A DNA stretch of 13,237 nucleotides from Clostridiales bacterium (lineage in GTDB: Bacteria; Bacillota; Clostridia; Christensenellales; DUVY01): contig JAITNT010000225.1 in assembly GCA_031290295.1 (NCBI GenBank), forward strand, positions 1 through 13,237, read 5' to 3'. The notes beneath the pieces were generated by a model. It saw nothing but the letters and a program-made list of their open reading frames with translations, was not told the origin of the DNA and did not search any database. Position numbers and translations under genes: made by a program. Positions 1 to 6,354 of the stretch are shown in pieces. Numbering within the stretch: the stretch's first letter is position 1; each line of letters begins with the position of its first letter.

Positions 1-828
1 ATATGACAGCTGTAATTCCGAATCGATAACCGTAGCTTTTTTGAGAATTTTTATCAGCTCGGGATTATTATTATAATTAACGCAGGCGCGCCACTCATCT
101 GCAGAAGCAAACACCCAACTATAGTCGGTAACGGTTTGAGCGGGCGCGTCATATACAAAGCTGCTCATGAATACCGTGCCTGCGTCGTCGTTACCGCAAA
201 GCTCCCAATTCGCTTCGATAGTCGCTTCGATAGTCGGGTCTATCACAACGGGGTACGCCGCCGTTTCAAAGAAGTCCGCGTCGGCGGTTACCGTCAGATA
301 ATACCCGTTTCCGTCCGCCGCAAGCGCATACTCTACCGCGCGCGAGGCGTTGCCGTCTGCGTCGTACATGTACCCCTTGGGCATTATGTAAACGGTATTG
401 CCGTCTGCGTCCTTGATAACGATATCGCCGTTTGAATACGAAGCGCCGAAGCTCTCTAATTCCAGCCGAAAAGCAAACTCGTAGCTTTCCAGAGGCGCGT
501 TGACGACGATATTTTCCTTTAGCCTGCTTCCCTCGAGCAGGTACTCGACATCCGTATTATCCTGTATATCCGGATAGTATACCGAGGAATTTATTTTGGT
601 CAGCGCCCCGTCTAGGGCTTCCCTTAACTCCTGATTTTTGATGTCCAGGCTATTTAACGTATCCCTGGCGATATTGCCGTATTCCGGCTTGCTTTGCTCC
701 TTTTTCTCTTCAAAAGCGTTATCGTTTTTTGCCTTAGCTTCCGCGCCCGAGGTATCCTGCTTAGCCTCCGACAGCTCTCTTGCGCCGTCGTAAATAAAAG
801 GGTCTTTCCTCGTATTTTCATAACGGGG
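1..828 (-). pseudogene. Continuation of the RHS/DNRLRE-type exported protein, other frame, runs off the left edge
   Basis: From 828 down to base 1 the minus strand is open for 276 codons with no good start of its own, so it is best read as the continuation of the gene starting at 1309. It begins with a charged, low-complexity linker rich in E, K and A (about the first 50 residues). It then has 'Y-Y-P-D-I-Q-D-N-T-D-V-E-Y-L-L-E' followed by 'L-K-E-N-I-V-V-N', which in this family marks the domain preceding the cell-wall repeats. A later 'A-A-Y-P-V-V-I-D-P-T-I' is the usual end of that domain, after which DNRLRE or YD repeats are expected. Those lie beyond the window, as would any C-terminal toxin. 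A short in-frame duplication (T-I-E-A twice, at about 215-240) follows the IDP motif. Identification rests on motif order and is fairly secure at the level of protein class. Confidence 0.65.
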
Positions 829-1309
829 TCAACGAAACCGAGCCTTTTTCGTCCGTCAGCTTAACGATTGCTTCCTTGCTTCCGTCGTCAAACTCTACGC
901 TGAACGCGTTGGCTTTGTTTTTGAAAGCTTCGTCAATAGTATTATCTATTTCGACGAATTCTCCGCCCGACAAATAGTGAACGGCGGTTCCGTAATCCTG
1001 AAACACGAACGTGCCGTCCGCCTGAACGAAGGTTTTTGAGGTAGCCGTCCGCCTTGTAATATCCTCGGCGACGATTTCCGCTTTGTCGTATGCTTCCTCG
1101 TGCAGGTTGTCGGGCGCATAAACGTCGCCGTCTAAGAACGCTTTTTCGGACGAATCGGCTTCGTCATTTTCCGTCCGTTCGGACGCGCCGCGAATGCCGT
1201 CGGCAAACGCCTGCATGCTTTGCGGCATCGAAACGCCGATAAGTATTATCGACAGGACGACCGCTATTACCGCCGAGAATAAATTGCGCGGCTTAATTTT
1301 TCGTTTCAT
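818..1309 (-). pseudogene. N-terminal part of wall-associated RHS/DNRLRE-type exported protein (frameshifted)
   Basis: The reading frame starts at an ATG preceded by GGGGAGA, a good ribosome binding site. Residues 1-36 are a signal peptide: a basic KRKIKPR stretch, a hydrophobic core at about 11-28, and a likely cleavage after A-F-A36. The mature part has the layout typical of the N-terminus of Firmicutes RHS/wall-associated or DNRLRE proteins: an 'R-T-x-x-S-K-T-F' segment, 'D-G-T-F', 'V-H-Y' and then 'E-I-D-N-T-I', a module found ahead of DNRLRE and YD repeats. The frame stops after 163 residues, but the same protein continues in another frame (positions 1-828). One C too many in the CCCC run at 825-828 would explain this; removing it joins the halves as ...VSLTRYENTRKDPF... 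The break could be a real mutation or an assembly error. The product would be secreted and cell-surface bound. The family call is from remembered sequence patterns. Confidence 0.7.
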
Positions 1310-1376
1310 GCTTTCTCCCCGTTAAAACCCTCAAGGCTCATTCGTCCGATATATATTCATAATATCCGCTGCTGTT

Positions 1377-1405
1377 ACTATACATGAAATTATACGCCGT
1401 GTCAA
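1377..1405 (-). promoter_or_regulatory. Promoter of the RHS/DNRLRE-type gene
   Basis: Read on the minus strand there is a consensus -35 TTGACA (1400-1405), a 17-base spacer and a TATAGT -10 (1377-1382). Transcription would start near 1370, leaving about 60 bases of leader before the ATG at 1309. It lies about 50 bases from the divergent promoter at 1453-1481, so the two genes share one intergenic control region. Confidence 0.65.
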
Positions 1406-1452
1406 TAGCCTTATAATTAAGATTTTTTAATGTTTTTTTAATAAGGCTGTAA

Positions 1453-1481
1453 TTGTATTTTTCTTTGGCGTATGATATAAT
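1453..1481 (+). promoter_or_regulatory. Promoter of the 4-TM protein gene
   Basis: TTGTAT (1453-1458), a 17-base spacer and a perfect TATAAT (1476-1481) preceded by TGA, which makes an extended -10. The leader is about 70 bases and carries the strong ribosome binding site AAGGAGTGAGG at 1541-1551. Confidence 0.7.
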
Positions 1482-1555
1482 AAGTAAAATAATCGGATGC
1501 GGTTTAGATTTTTGACCGCGCCGAACAAGCAACCTTTTGTAAGGAGTGAGGATTT

Positions 1556-2245
1556 ATGAAAAAATTCGGTAGATTTTTAGGCGAGCTTTTTGCCTTGGTC
1601 TTTATGGCGGCGGCTATATCTGTAATATACGTCGCGCCGATTCAGTTTCTGTTTAATTGGCTGTCCGATGCGGGCTGGGCTTCGGCGTTGCATGAAACGC
1701 TCGGCAAAACGTGGTTCTTTTTGACGGTCGCGGGCGGCTTGGGGCTTATAACCGCCGTCGTCATGCGCGTAATTCCTATAAGACGCCTGAAGCTTCTTTG
1801 GGCGGTTATACTCGGCGCGGTTCTTTACGGCGGTCTGTATTTTGTTTATACGCTTGCGGTCAAGAACAATCCGTTGCTGTTCATTCAGTTTTATCCCGAA
1901 AGCTTAGTAGAGAAAATCCCCGAAAGCGGCGATTATATCCTCCTCGGCATAAGCGGCGGCTTATACGTTATCGCGATTCTTATCGCCGCGCTGTGCCGCA
2001 AGTCCCGCGGCAAGGAACGCTCCGGCTCGGGCAAGGCGCCCTCCGCCAAAAAAGAAAGAGCGGCGGTTTCGTCTAACAACACCTCGGACGCCGCGCCCGC
2101 CTATGAGCAAACAACCCAGCCGCTGCCGTCGCGCAACACCGATCCGAAGCCTAAGGCGCAGCGCTACGTCCGCGACCCGTGGGGCAACCTGATTACCGAG
2201 GAAGACTATAACAAACGGATAGACGATATCCGCAATAAAAAGTAG
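1556..2245 (+). CDS. Hypothetical 4-TM membrane protein with charged cytoplasmic tail
   Basis: I do not recognise the family. The 229-residue product has four hydrophobic segments (about 10-34, 52-72, 79-101 and 127-147). The short loop after the second carries R-V-I-P-I-R-R. The tail (about 148-229) is polar and low-complexity, first rich in K, S, G and A, then P, T and Q. It ends in a better-ordered motif, R-Y-V-R-D-P-W-G-N-L-I-T-E-E-D-Y, which looks like a conserved C-terminal peptide rather than random tail. Positive charges around the tail suggest both termini lie in the cytoplasm. The start is well supported by AAGGAGTGAGG five bases upstream and by an extended -10 promoter. It stands alone between a divergent wall-protein gene and the lipoprotein pair; no terminator is evident before the next gene, so read-through is possible. 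Confidence 0.75.
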   Translation: MKKFGRFLGELFALVFMAAAISVIYVAPIQFLFNWLSDAGWASALHETLGKTWFFLTVAGGLGLITAVVMRVIPIRRLKLLWAVILGAVLYGGLYFVYTLAVKNNPLLFIQFYPESLVEKIPESGDYILLGISGGLYVIAILIAALCRKSRGKERSGSGKAPSAKKERAAVSSNNTSDAAPAYEQTTQPLPSRNTDPKPKAQRYVRDPWGNLITEEDYNKRIDDIRNKK

Positions 2246-2303
2246 CTTTTTGTATCGGTTCATTACTCTCTCTGCGCGTGAAAATCCGTTATGAGGAGTT
2301 TTT

Positions 2304-3002
2304 ATGTATATCGCACAAGAAACCCTTACCGGTTCAGGCAAAGCAACCGCACGGACAAAATCAATTAAGCCGCCGTCGGGCGTCGTGAGGATACTTACGC
2401 TTCTATTTCTGTTGCCCGTTTTTTTGTTGACGGGTTGCGGAAACGGCAACGGCTTAAAGGTAGGTTTCGAGTACGGGTTTTCCCCGAATCCCATAGCGTG
2501 CGCCGTCAAAAGCGAAAAAACCGAATTCGATATAGACGATGTGACGTTAGATTTTTATTACGGCAGTCCCGAATCGGCATGGGGTATAGGCGACGGAAAT
2601 TACGAGCTCGTTTGTTTTGCCGTTTATTTTTGTAATTCAAAATACCTTAGTACAATTGAATACTTAACAACCGTAATTGACGACTACCGCATAATCTACG
2701 GTTACTTTTTTGTAAAAGAAATTAGTCCCGAGGAATATGCTTCCGGCGATTACGATGTAGAAAACAAGATGTTTTCAGATAAGAAATTTAATCATTATGA
2801 AACCTTGACCGTTCCCAAAGAAGCGCTGGAACTCTCAAAGGGTTATTTCGGTTTAACTATTATGGAAACATATTATTCGCAAAAAGACGACGGTTATTGC
2901 GTGACGCATAAAGGATTCGGCGCGGTGAGATACGAAAAAATTACCGACCGAACCGTCCGTCTTTCCAAACCGGAAACAACCGTTTTTTCAGATCCCGTTT
3001 AA
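2304..3002 (+). CDS. Lipoprotein, copy A of a tandem pair
   Basis: The product is a 232-residue secreted lipoprotein of unknown function. The signal peptide has an unusually long polar n-region (about 1-28), a hydrophobic core L-T-L-L-F-L-L-P-V-F and the lipobox L-L-T-G-C, with C45 as the lipidated residue. A Gly/Asn-rich linker (GNGNG) follows. The mature domain looks beta-rich, with E-K-T-E-F-D-I-D-D-V-T-L-D-F-Y-Y and later E-I-S-P-E-E-Y-A-S-G-D-Y-D-V. The start is supported by GAGGAG a few bases upstream. It is followed 59 bases later by a close paralogue in the same direction. Compared with that copy, the n-region is about 14 residues longer and unrelated at its very start, so this 5' end may have been rebuilt after duplication. 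I know of no named family for the mature domain. Confidence 0.8.
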   Translation: MYIAQETLTGSGKATARTKSIKPPSGVVRILTLLFLLPVFLLTGCGNGNGLKVGFEYGFSPNPIACAVKSEKTEFDIDDVTLDFYYGSPESAWGIGDGNYELVCFAVYFCNSKYLSTIEYLTTVIDDYRIIYGYFFVKEISPEEYASGDYDVENKMFSDKKFNHYETLTVPKEALELSKGYFGLTIMETYYSQKDDGYCVTHKGFGAVRYEKITDRTVRLSKPETTVFSDPV

Positions 3003-3471
3003 TTAAGCTTGTACAAAGGAAATAACCTTTGTATAACATAAAAAATTCAAGGAGAATGAAAATGAAAAAAGTCAAATCAATTAAGTCTATATCAGGTATC
3101 GCGAAGATACTTACGCTTCTATTTCTGTTGCCCGTTTTTTTGTTGACGGGTTGCGGAAACGGCAACGGCTTAAAGGTAGGTTTTGGCTCCGGCAATAACC
3201 GCGCCGCCATCATGGTTGCCGTCAAAAGCGAAAAAACCGAATTCGATATAGACGATGTGACGTTAGATTTTTATTACGGCGGTTCCGATATTGGCAAATA
3301 CGGTGGTGAAGCCTATGAGCGTATTGGTTTTGCGGTCTATTTTTTTAACGGCAAATATTTGAAAACAATTAAAAACCTAGAACCCGTTATCGAGGACTAC
3401 CGAGCAATCCCGGGCTTTTATTTCGTAAAAGAAATTAGTCCCGAGGAATATGCTTCCGGCGATTACGATGT
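2390..3471 (+). repeat. Tandem duplication with mosaic identity (two units, period about 716 bp)
   Basis: Three blocks are base-for-base identical between the two lipoprotein genes: 2390-2467 with 3106-3183 (78 bp), 2502-2564 with 3218-3280 (63 bp), and 2712-2758 with 3425-3471 (47 bp). The offset is 716 for the first two blocks and 713 for the third. Sequence between the blocks is clearly diverged, including indels. Identity at silent positions inside the blocks and its loss outside them is what recent duplication plus gene conversion would leave. Confidence 0.85.
3012..3033 (+). promoter_or_regulatory. Intergenic hairpin between lipoprotein genes
   Basis: A perfect 8-bp inverted repeat, TACAAAGG (3012-3019) and CCTTTGTA (3026-3033), with a 6-base AT-only loop, sits just after the stop codon of copy A. 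There is no run of T directly after it, so it is a weak terminator at best. It may instead set the relative levels of the two lipoprotein messages. Confidence 0.4.
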
Positions 3472-3718
3472 GGAAATAAAGGGTTTTTCCGACGTAAAGT
3501 TTAATCACAACGAAACCTTGACCGTTCCAAAAGAAACGCTGGAGCTCTCGAAAGGTTATTTGTGCTTAACCGTTATGGAAATATATTATTTACCGGGCGG
3601 CGAGGTTTATTGCGTGCATCATACCGGACATGTCGGGGTAAGATACGAAAAAATTAACGACCGAACCGTCCGCCTTTCCAAACCGGGAACAATAACCTCT
3701 TACCCCGATCCGTCTTAA
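3062..3718 (+). CDS. Lipoprotein, copy B of a tandem pair
   Basis: This is the paralogue of the gene at 2304-3002. The best start is the ATG at 3062, seven bases after AAGGAG (3049-3054), giving 218 residues; starts at 3029 or 3056 are in frame but badly placed relative to that site. The signal peptide is conventional (M-K-K-V-K-S-I-K), with lipobox L-L-T-G-C and C31 as the lipidated residue. The mature domain repeats the EKTEFDIDDVTLDFYY and EISPEEYASGDYDV segments of copy A. Divergence is concentrated in the stretches between these, including the region just after the linker, the G-S-D-I-G-K-Y-G loop and the C-terminal H-H-T-G-H-V-G. Function is unknown; the tandem arrangement suggests a family expanding locally. 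Confidence 0.8.
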   Translation: MKKVKSIKSISGIAKILTLLFLLPVFLLTGCGNGNGLKVGFGSGNNRAAIMVAVKSEKTEFDIDDVTLDFYYGGSDIGKYGGEAYERIGFAVYFFNGKYLKTIKNLEPVIEDYRAIPGFYFVKEISPEEYASGDYDVEIKGFSDVKFNHNETLTVPKETLELSKGYLCLTVMEIYYLPGGEVYCVHHTGHVGVRYEKINDRTVRLSKPGTITSYPDPS

Positions 3719-3784
3719 TCAATTTATATGGTTTTGCTAAAGCGCAACATTTGAAGAAAATAAAAATTTTAAGGGGAACAGAAA

Positions 3785-3820
3785 ATGAAAAAGGTCAAAA
3801 TTATTCCGCGCGGAATTTAG
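3785..3820 (+). pseudogene. Remnant 5' end of a third lipoprotein copy
   Basis: Sixty-six bases after copy B there is AAGGGGAACAGAAA followed by ATG and M-K-K-V-K, matching the start of copy B and its ribosome binding site spacing. The frame then departs and stops after 11 residues. No further similarity to the lipoproteins follows. It looks like the stub of a third tandem unit removed by deletion, and it marks the junction with the AT-rich minus-strand block. Confidence 0.45.
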
Positions 3821-3871
3821 CTTCGGTATTATATTAAGAAATCCGTTTCGGGAACTATTTATCGGCGTATG

Positions 3872-4123
3872 TTATCTCGTCGCCGTTTTCAGTTGAACCA
3901 TTATCCGGCTGTCAATTATGGGGTTATTATCGCCGTCCGCGCCCGTTATCCCGCCCGAATACAGTATAAGCGGTCCCATTGTTTCGTAACCCTTTGCCTT
4001 GACCCAATTTTGAAGCATGGTAATTTGCTTGTTTTGCGAAAAAAGCTCCGCCGTGGGAATCTTTCTCGACAAAACATTCGTGAGCTTGAGTACTTTATTT
4101 TCTCTGAATTCTATTTGCGGCAT
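3872..4123 (-). pseudogene. Fragment resembling the N-terminal half of a GyrI-like/AraC effector-binding domain
   Basis: The 83-residue frame reads like a protein: a basic N-terminus, N-V-L-S-R-K-I-P, a helix, then Y-E-T-M-G-P-L-I-L-Y-S-G and D-S-R-I-M-V-Q-L. That layout (beta-helix-'GP-i' strand, then a strand before 'Q-L') is what I would expect from the first half of GyrI-like or related effector-binding domains, which normally run to about 150 residues. At its end one more A in the AAAA run would carry the frame on as L-K-N-G-D-E-I-T-Y-A-D-K before a TAG at 3855, still far short of full length. I infer a decayed or truncated gene. It starts 16 bases after the stop of the 8-TM gene, probably as the last unit of that transcript. 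Its ribosome binding site (AAGGGAT) is weak. The family call is tentative. Confidence 0.4.
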
Positions 4124-4139
4124 GGCTATCCCTTATTCC

Positions 4140-4931
4140 CTATGAAACATCAACATCATTAACAATATCATTGCCCTGTTTTTTTGTAATAAATTTATAA
4201 ATTCTTTTTGAGTTATATAGATTAGGTATAACAAACAAAACGGCTATGAACATAGGAAAAACGTTTATAGTGGTTTTTTGATTTTCCGCTAACTCTAAGA
4301 ACACGTTGCTGCCGAATATAACCGTAATGACCGTGCAAATCGCAAAAGAAACGACTTCAAGCGCCAGCAACGGTTTCCACCTATAATCGGGGCTGCATTC
4401 GATAAATCTAGATATGCACAGCCACGCTAAAAGCGCATAGAGCGCAGCCGTAATAATGTAGCTTGCAACGTTTTTACCGTATATGATATTCAACAGCATT
4501 ATGATTCCGACAGTTACAACGGAAAAAATGTTTGTTGACAAAATTTCTTCTTGAACCCGGCGTTGTTGCTCAGCTTTCGATAAATTGAGTTTTTTTGAAA
4601 TGAAGCTTACGAACAAATACGTTTCAAAACCAAAAAGTAAAGCTGTAAAAAACAGTACCAATATTACTATAGCCCGGCTGTCTGTGAGTTGAAAGAGAAC
4701 TATATTCGCCGAGCTAATCAATAATGGCAACAATACCAATATGCTGACACCTTTCCCCCTAAATCTTCTGAAAAAATTTGCATAATACAAATAAAGGAAC
4801 ACGTCGGTAACAATAAATATACCCGTAATTATTGCGAAATTTTCCCTTAGATTAAGCAGTTTAATTATTCCGACCGCAATATGCAGAATGAGCATAAGCA
4901 TCAAAAATACAACGTACCTATATTTTTTCAT
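4140..4931 (-). CDS. Hypothetical 8-TM membrane protein in the bacteriocin-like block
   Basis: The 263-residue protein is almost entirely hydrophobic, with eight likely membrane segments (about 6-26, 31-52, 62-82, 87-111, 134-152, 156-176, 186-206 and 222-239). The one larger polar loop (about 112-133: K-K-L-N-L-S-K-A-E-Q-Q-R-R-V-Q-E-E) looks like a cytoplasmic amphipathic helix. No ATP-binding, peptidase or CAAX-protease (EExxxR) motif is visible, so it is neither the GG-processing transporter nor an Abi-type immunity protease. The start is supported by AAGGAAGAG a few bases upstream. It lies downstream of the GG-leader peptide and the 2-TM gene, on the same strand, separated from them by a hairpin. 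By position it could be an immunity or accessory membrane protein for the peptide; nothing in its sequence proves that. Confidence 0.7.
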   Translation of the reverse strand: MKKYRYVVFLMLMLILHIAVGIIKLLNLRENFAIITGIFIVTDVFLYLYYANFFRRFRGKGVSILVLLPLLISSANIVLFQLTDSRAIVILVLFFTALLFGFETYLFVSFISKKLNLSKAEQQRRVQEEILSTNIFSVVTVGIIMLLNIIYGKNVASYIITAALYALLAWLCISRFIECSPDYRWKPLLALEVVSFAICTVITVIFGSNVFLELAENQKTTINVFPMFIAVLFVIPNLYNSKRIYKFITKKQGNDIVNDVDVS

Positions 4932-4947
4932 GACTCTTCCTTAGCAA

Positions 4948-4990
4948 AAAAGCTGCGGCAATAACCTTTACATCATTTACCGCAGCTTTT
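4948..4990 (-). terminator. Hairpin terminator or attenuator between the 2-TM and 8-TM genes
   Basis: An 11-bp perfect stem, AAAAGCTGCGG paired with CCGCAGCTTTT (4980-4990 and 4948-4958), with a 21-base loop. On the minus strand the distal arm runs straight into extra Ts (CTTTTTTGC), as in a Rho-independent terminator. It lies 47 bases after the 2-TM gene and 16 bases before the 8-TM gene start. No strong promoter is evident between hairpin and start, so partial read-through is the likely way the 8-TM gene is expressed. Confidence 0.6.
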
Positions 4991-5037
4991 GCATAATTAC
5001 CTATTCATCGCACCGCGTCGCAGCCAACCATGCAAAA

Positions 5038-5232
5038 TCATTTTGAATTGTCATGTTTTTTGCTCCAAAGAAAAATAATGAAAAACAAAACCGCTCCGCT
5101 GATAACCGCACTGATTATTGCAACGACGATATCTTCAAGCTCTTGAAAGATTGAACCGATTGCCAAATTTACAAGAAAAAATACTACTACCGATATTGCC
5201 GCGAATATTAAGCCTTTTTTCATAATTTTCAC
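5038..5232 (-). CDS. Small 2-TM protein, candidate immunity protein
   Basis: A 64-residue protein with two hydrophobic helices (about 8-27 and 35-56), a short acidic connection (Q-E-L-E-D) and a lysine-rich tail (S-K-K-H-D-N-S-K). Two starts are plausible. The GTG at 5232 has AGGAAG five bases upstream; the ATG at 5223 (61 residues) has GGGGTGA eight bases upstream. It begins only 15 bases after the stop of the GG-leader peptide, so the two are surely co-transcribed. Tiny two-helix membrane proteins directly downstream of class II bacteriocin genes are often dedicated immunity proteins; that role is inferred from position and size only. No specific family is recognised. Confidence 0.7.
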   Translation of the reverse strand: MKIMKKGLIFAAISVVVFFLVNLAIGSIFQELEDIVVAIISAVISGAVLFFIIFLWSKKHDNSK

Positions 5233-5247
5233 CCCGACTTCCTAAAA

Positions 5248-5655
5248 TCAAAAATTCAAAGCGAATAAGGTATTATTCCCGCCAATAAGCCATGAGTTGG
5301 CTAATTGTATATTAAAATCAATGCCTTTATTTGCCCTATAAGCATCTTGCAATATATTTCCTAGAATCGCGCCAATGATCCCGCCGACTATACCGGCAGC
5401 GGCTATTATTGCAAACCCCCAAACTCCGGCTGTCCATGCAACCTTTGCGGCTTTTCCAACTGCAGCTAATACACATGAGGCAATAAACACAGCTAATCCT
5501 GCTCCAATTAGACTGCCTACTGTTTCGGCACTAATTCTTACGCTGAAAGAATAAGATCCACCGCCCTCAATATAAGACATCTCCTCTCTGTCAAGCTCCA
5601 CTCCGGTCGTTGGCAACACAAGGTTGCTTCTGCTCATCGTCATTGCGTTTGTCAT
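5248..5655 (-). CDS. Double-glycine-leader bacteriocin-like peptide precursor
   Basis: The chosen start (5655) has GGAGGA seven bases upstream; a longer frame from 5733 would translate across two palindromes and has no such site. The precursor is 135 residues. Residues 1-33 form a leader ending ...V-E-L-D-R-E-E-M-S-Y-I-E-G-G-G, a typical double-glycine leader (hydrophobic and acidic positions before GG) recognised by C39 peptidase-containing ABC transporters. The remaining core of about 102 residues is long for a class II bacteriocin. It is rich in Gly, Ala and Ile, with two hydrophobic helices (about 43-67 and 76-102) containing GxxxG patterns at G47/G51, G88/G92 and G91/G95/G99, like pore-forming two-peptide bacteriocins of the Blp/lactacin F type. 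The single Cys (C61) rules out an internal disulfide. It is followed by a 2-TM gene and preceded by a strong promoter. A signalling or surface role cannot be excluded. Confidence 0.72.
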   Translation of the reverse strand: MTNAMTMSRSNLVLPTTGVELDREEMSYIEGGGSYSFSVRISAETVGSLIGAGLAVFIASCVLAAVGKAAKVAWTAGVWGFAIIAAAGIVGGIIGAILGNILQDAYRANKGIDFNIQLANSWLIGGNNTLFALNF

Positions 5656-5685
5656 TTGATTTTCCTCCGTAATGTAATTTTTTGC

Positions 5686-5727
5686 GTCTACAATCATGAT
5701 TGTAGACAAATACCATATATGGTATTT
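5686..5727. promoter_or_regulatory. Two adjacent perfect palindromes in the peptide gene leader
   Basis: Positions 5686-5707 are a perfect 22-bp palindrome (half-site GTCTACAATCA). It directly abuts a perfect 20-bp palindrome at 5708-5727 (half-site AAATACCATA). Both lie in the transcribed leader, between the -10 (5755-5760) and the ribosome binding site (5661-5669). They could be repressor operators acting as roadblocks, or two zero-loop RNA hairpins controlling stability or access to the start. Confidence 0.7.
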
Positions 5728-5798
5728 CGCCACACACAGTATCTAATTTATTATATTATATCACACTTCATTGTGCATGTCAACCAAAATTTTTTTCC
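5711..5798 (-). repeat. Promoter-module repeat, copy 1 (partner at 6345-6429)
   Basis: This stretch and 6345-6429 share, in order, an A-rich block with TTTTGGTTGACATG, AGTGTGAT before the -10, and the start-region motif GATACYGTGTGYGGYGAAATACYATRTATGG in segments. Spacing between -10 and GATAC differs by one base. In this copy the position matching the ATG of the 4-TM gene reads ATA. Confidence 0.75.
5755..5783 (-). promoter_or_regulatory. Promoter P1 of the GG-leader peptide gene
   Basis: On the minus strand: perfect TTGACA (5778-5783), 17-base spacer, perfect TATAAT (5755-5760) with an upstream TGA giving an extended -10. This is as close to the vegetative sigma consensus as any in the window, so tight control by something downstream, such as the palindromes, would make sense. 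The sequence around it is repeated at 6345-6429. Confidence 0.85.
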
Positions 5799-5889
5799 TA
5801 ATATTTTGAGAACATCGATTGGGGTTAATTGTCAATTCCAGCGTGCAGTCGAAGAATACTTTTACCATTACCGGCATAATCCTCTGATT

Positions 5890-6354
5890 TTATAGGGTTT
5901 GCTCTTTTTTTTGTTTAAGGTAACTTTTTCCCATTTTTTGATTCGTCAACGCTTGCAAAATCAGCGCGCCTAAATGCGCCGCTACGATTAATATGCAGAA
6001 AATTGTCATTAACCGCTGTTCCAATATAAATCCTGTCGGGGTATCCGCGTATTCTACGTTTGTAAAAACACACGCCGCTACAATGCAGGCTAACAAATAA
6101 ATATACTCTGCTATTACCCTTTTTTTCGACGCGAACCGCGGATTCTTTAACAGAAATCGCACTCTGAATATCGCGCAAGCCGCTCCGACCGCCAAAAGAG
6201 AAAATAATAAAATTGTAGTGCTTAACATTGCATATCCAAAAATCAACATGCAGCTTCCGACCGCAAACGGTAATATAACGGCGAACCATGAATACACATT
6301 TGCATTGCCTAATTCCTTCAATTTCATATTATCTGAACGAGTATTCCCATACAT
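5890..6354 (-). CDS. Hypothetical 4-TM membrane protein, candidate immunity protein co-regulated with the peptide
   Basis: The 154-residue protein has four membrane segments (about 21-43, 45-63, 83-99 and 113-136) and a strongly basic, glutamine-rich C-terminal tail (K-M-G-K-S-Y-L-K-Q-K-K). The start at 6354 is preferred because GGTGA lies eight bases upstream; an alternative ATG at 6327 has no visible ribosome binding site. I recognise no family. Its promoter region is a near copy of that of the GG-leader peptide gene, so the two are very probably switched on together. Co-regulation with a toxin-like peptide and the four-helix membrane topology make an immunity role a reasonable guess, but no sequence motif supports it directly. 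The gene is AT-rich like its neighbours in the block and unlike the genes from 6519 onward. Confidence 0.72.
   Translation of the reverse strand: MYGNTRSDNMKLKELGNANVYSWFAVILPFAVGSCMLIFGYAMLSTTILLFSLLAVGAACAIFRVRFLLKNPRFASKKRVIAEYIYLLACIVAACVFTNVEYADTPTGFILEQRLMTIFCILIVAAHLGALILQALTNQKMGKSYLKQKKEQTL

Noticed and set aside
818..831. Programmed frameshift in the wall protein
   Set aside because: The site reads ACC CCG TTA TGA, with no known slippery heptamer or +1 shift motif and no evident downstream stimulator; a homopolymer indel is simpler.
1338..1532. Minus-strand 64-residue open frame between the divergent genes
   Set aside because: It overlaps both promoters (1377-1405 and 1453-1481), is AT-driven, has no convincing ribosome binding site and shows no domain pattern.
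3869..4162. 97-residue plus-strand frame opposite the effector-binding fragment
   Set aside because: The minus-strand frame has the protein-like pattern and operon placement; the plus-strand one has neither and no ribosome binding site.
5248..5733. Longer form of the GG-leader peptide starting at a GTG at 5733
   Set aside because: It would encode across both palindromes, lacks a well-placed ribosome binding site and gives an over-long leader; the ATG at 5655 has a strong GGAGGA site.
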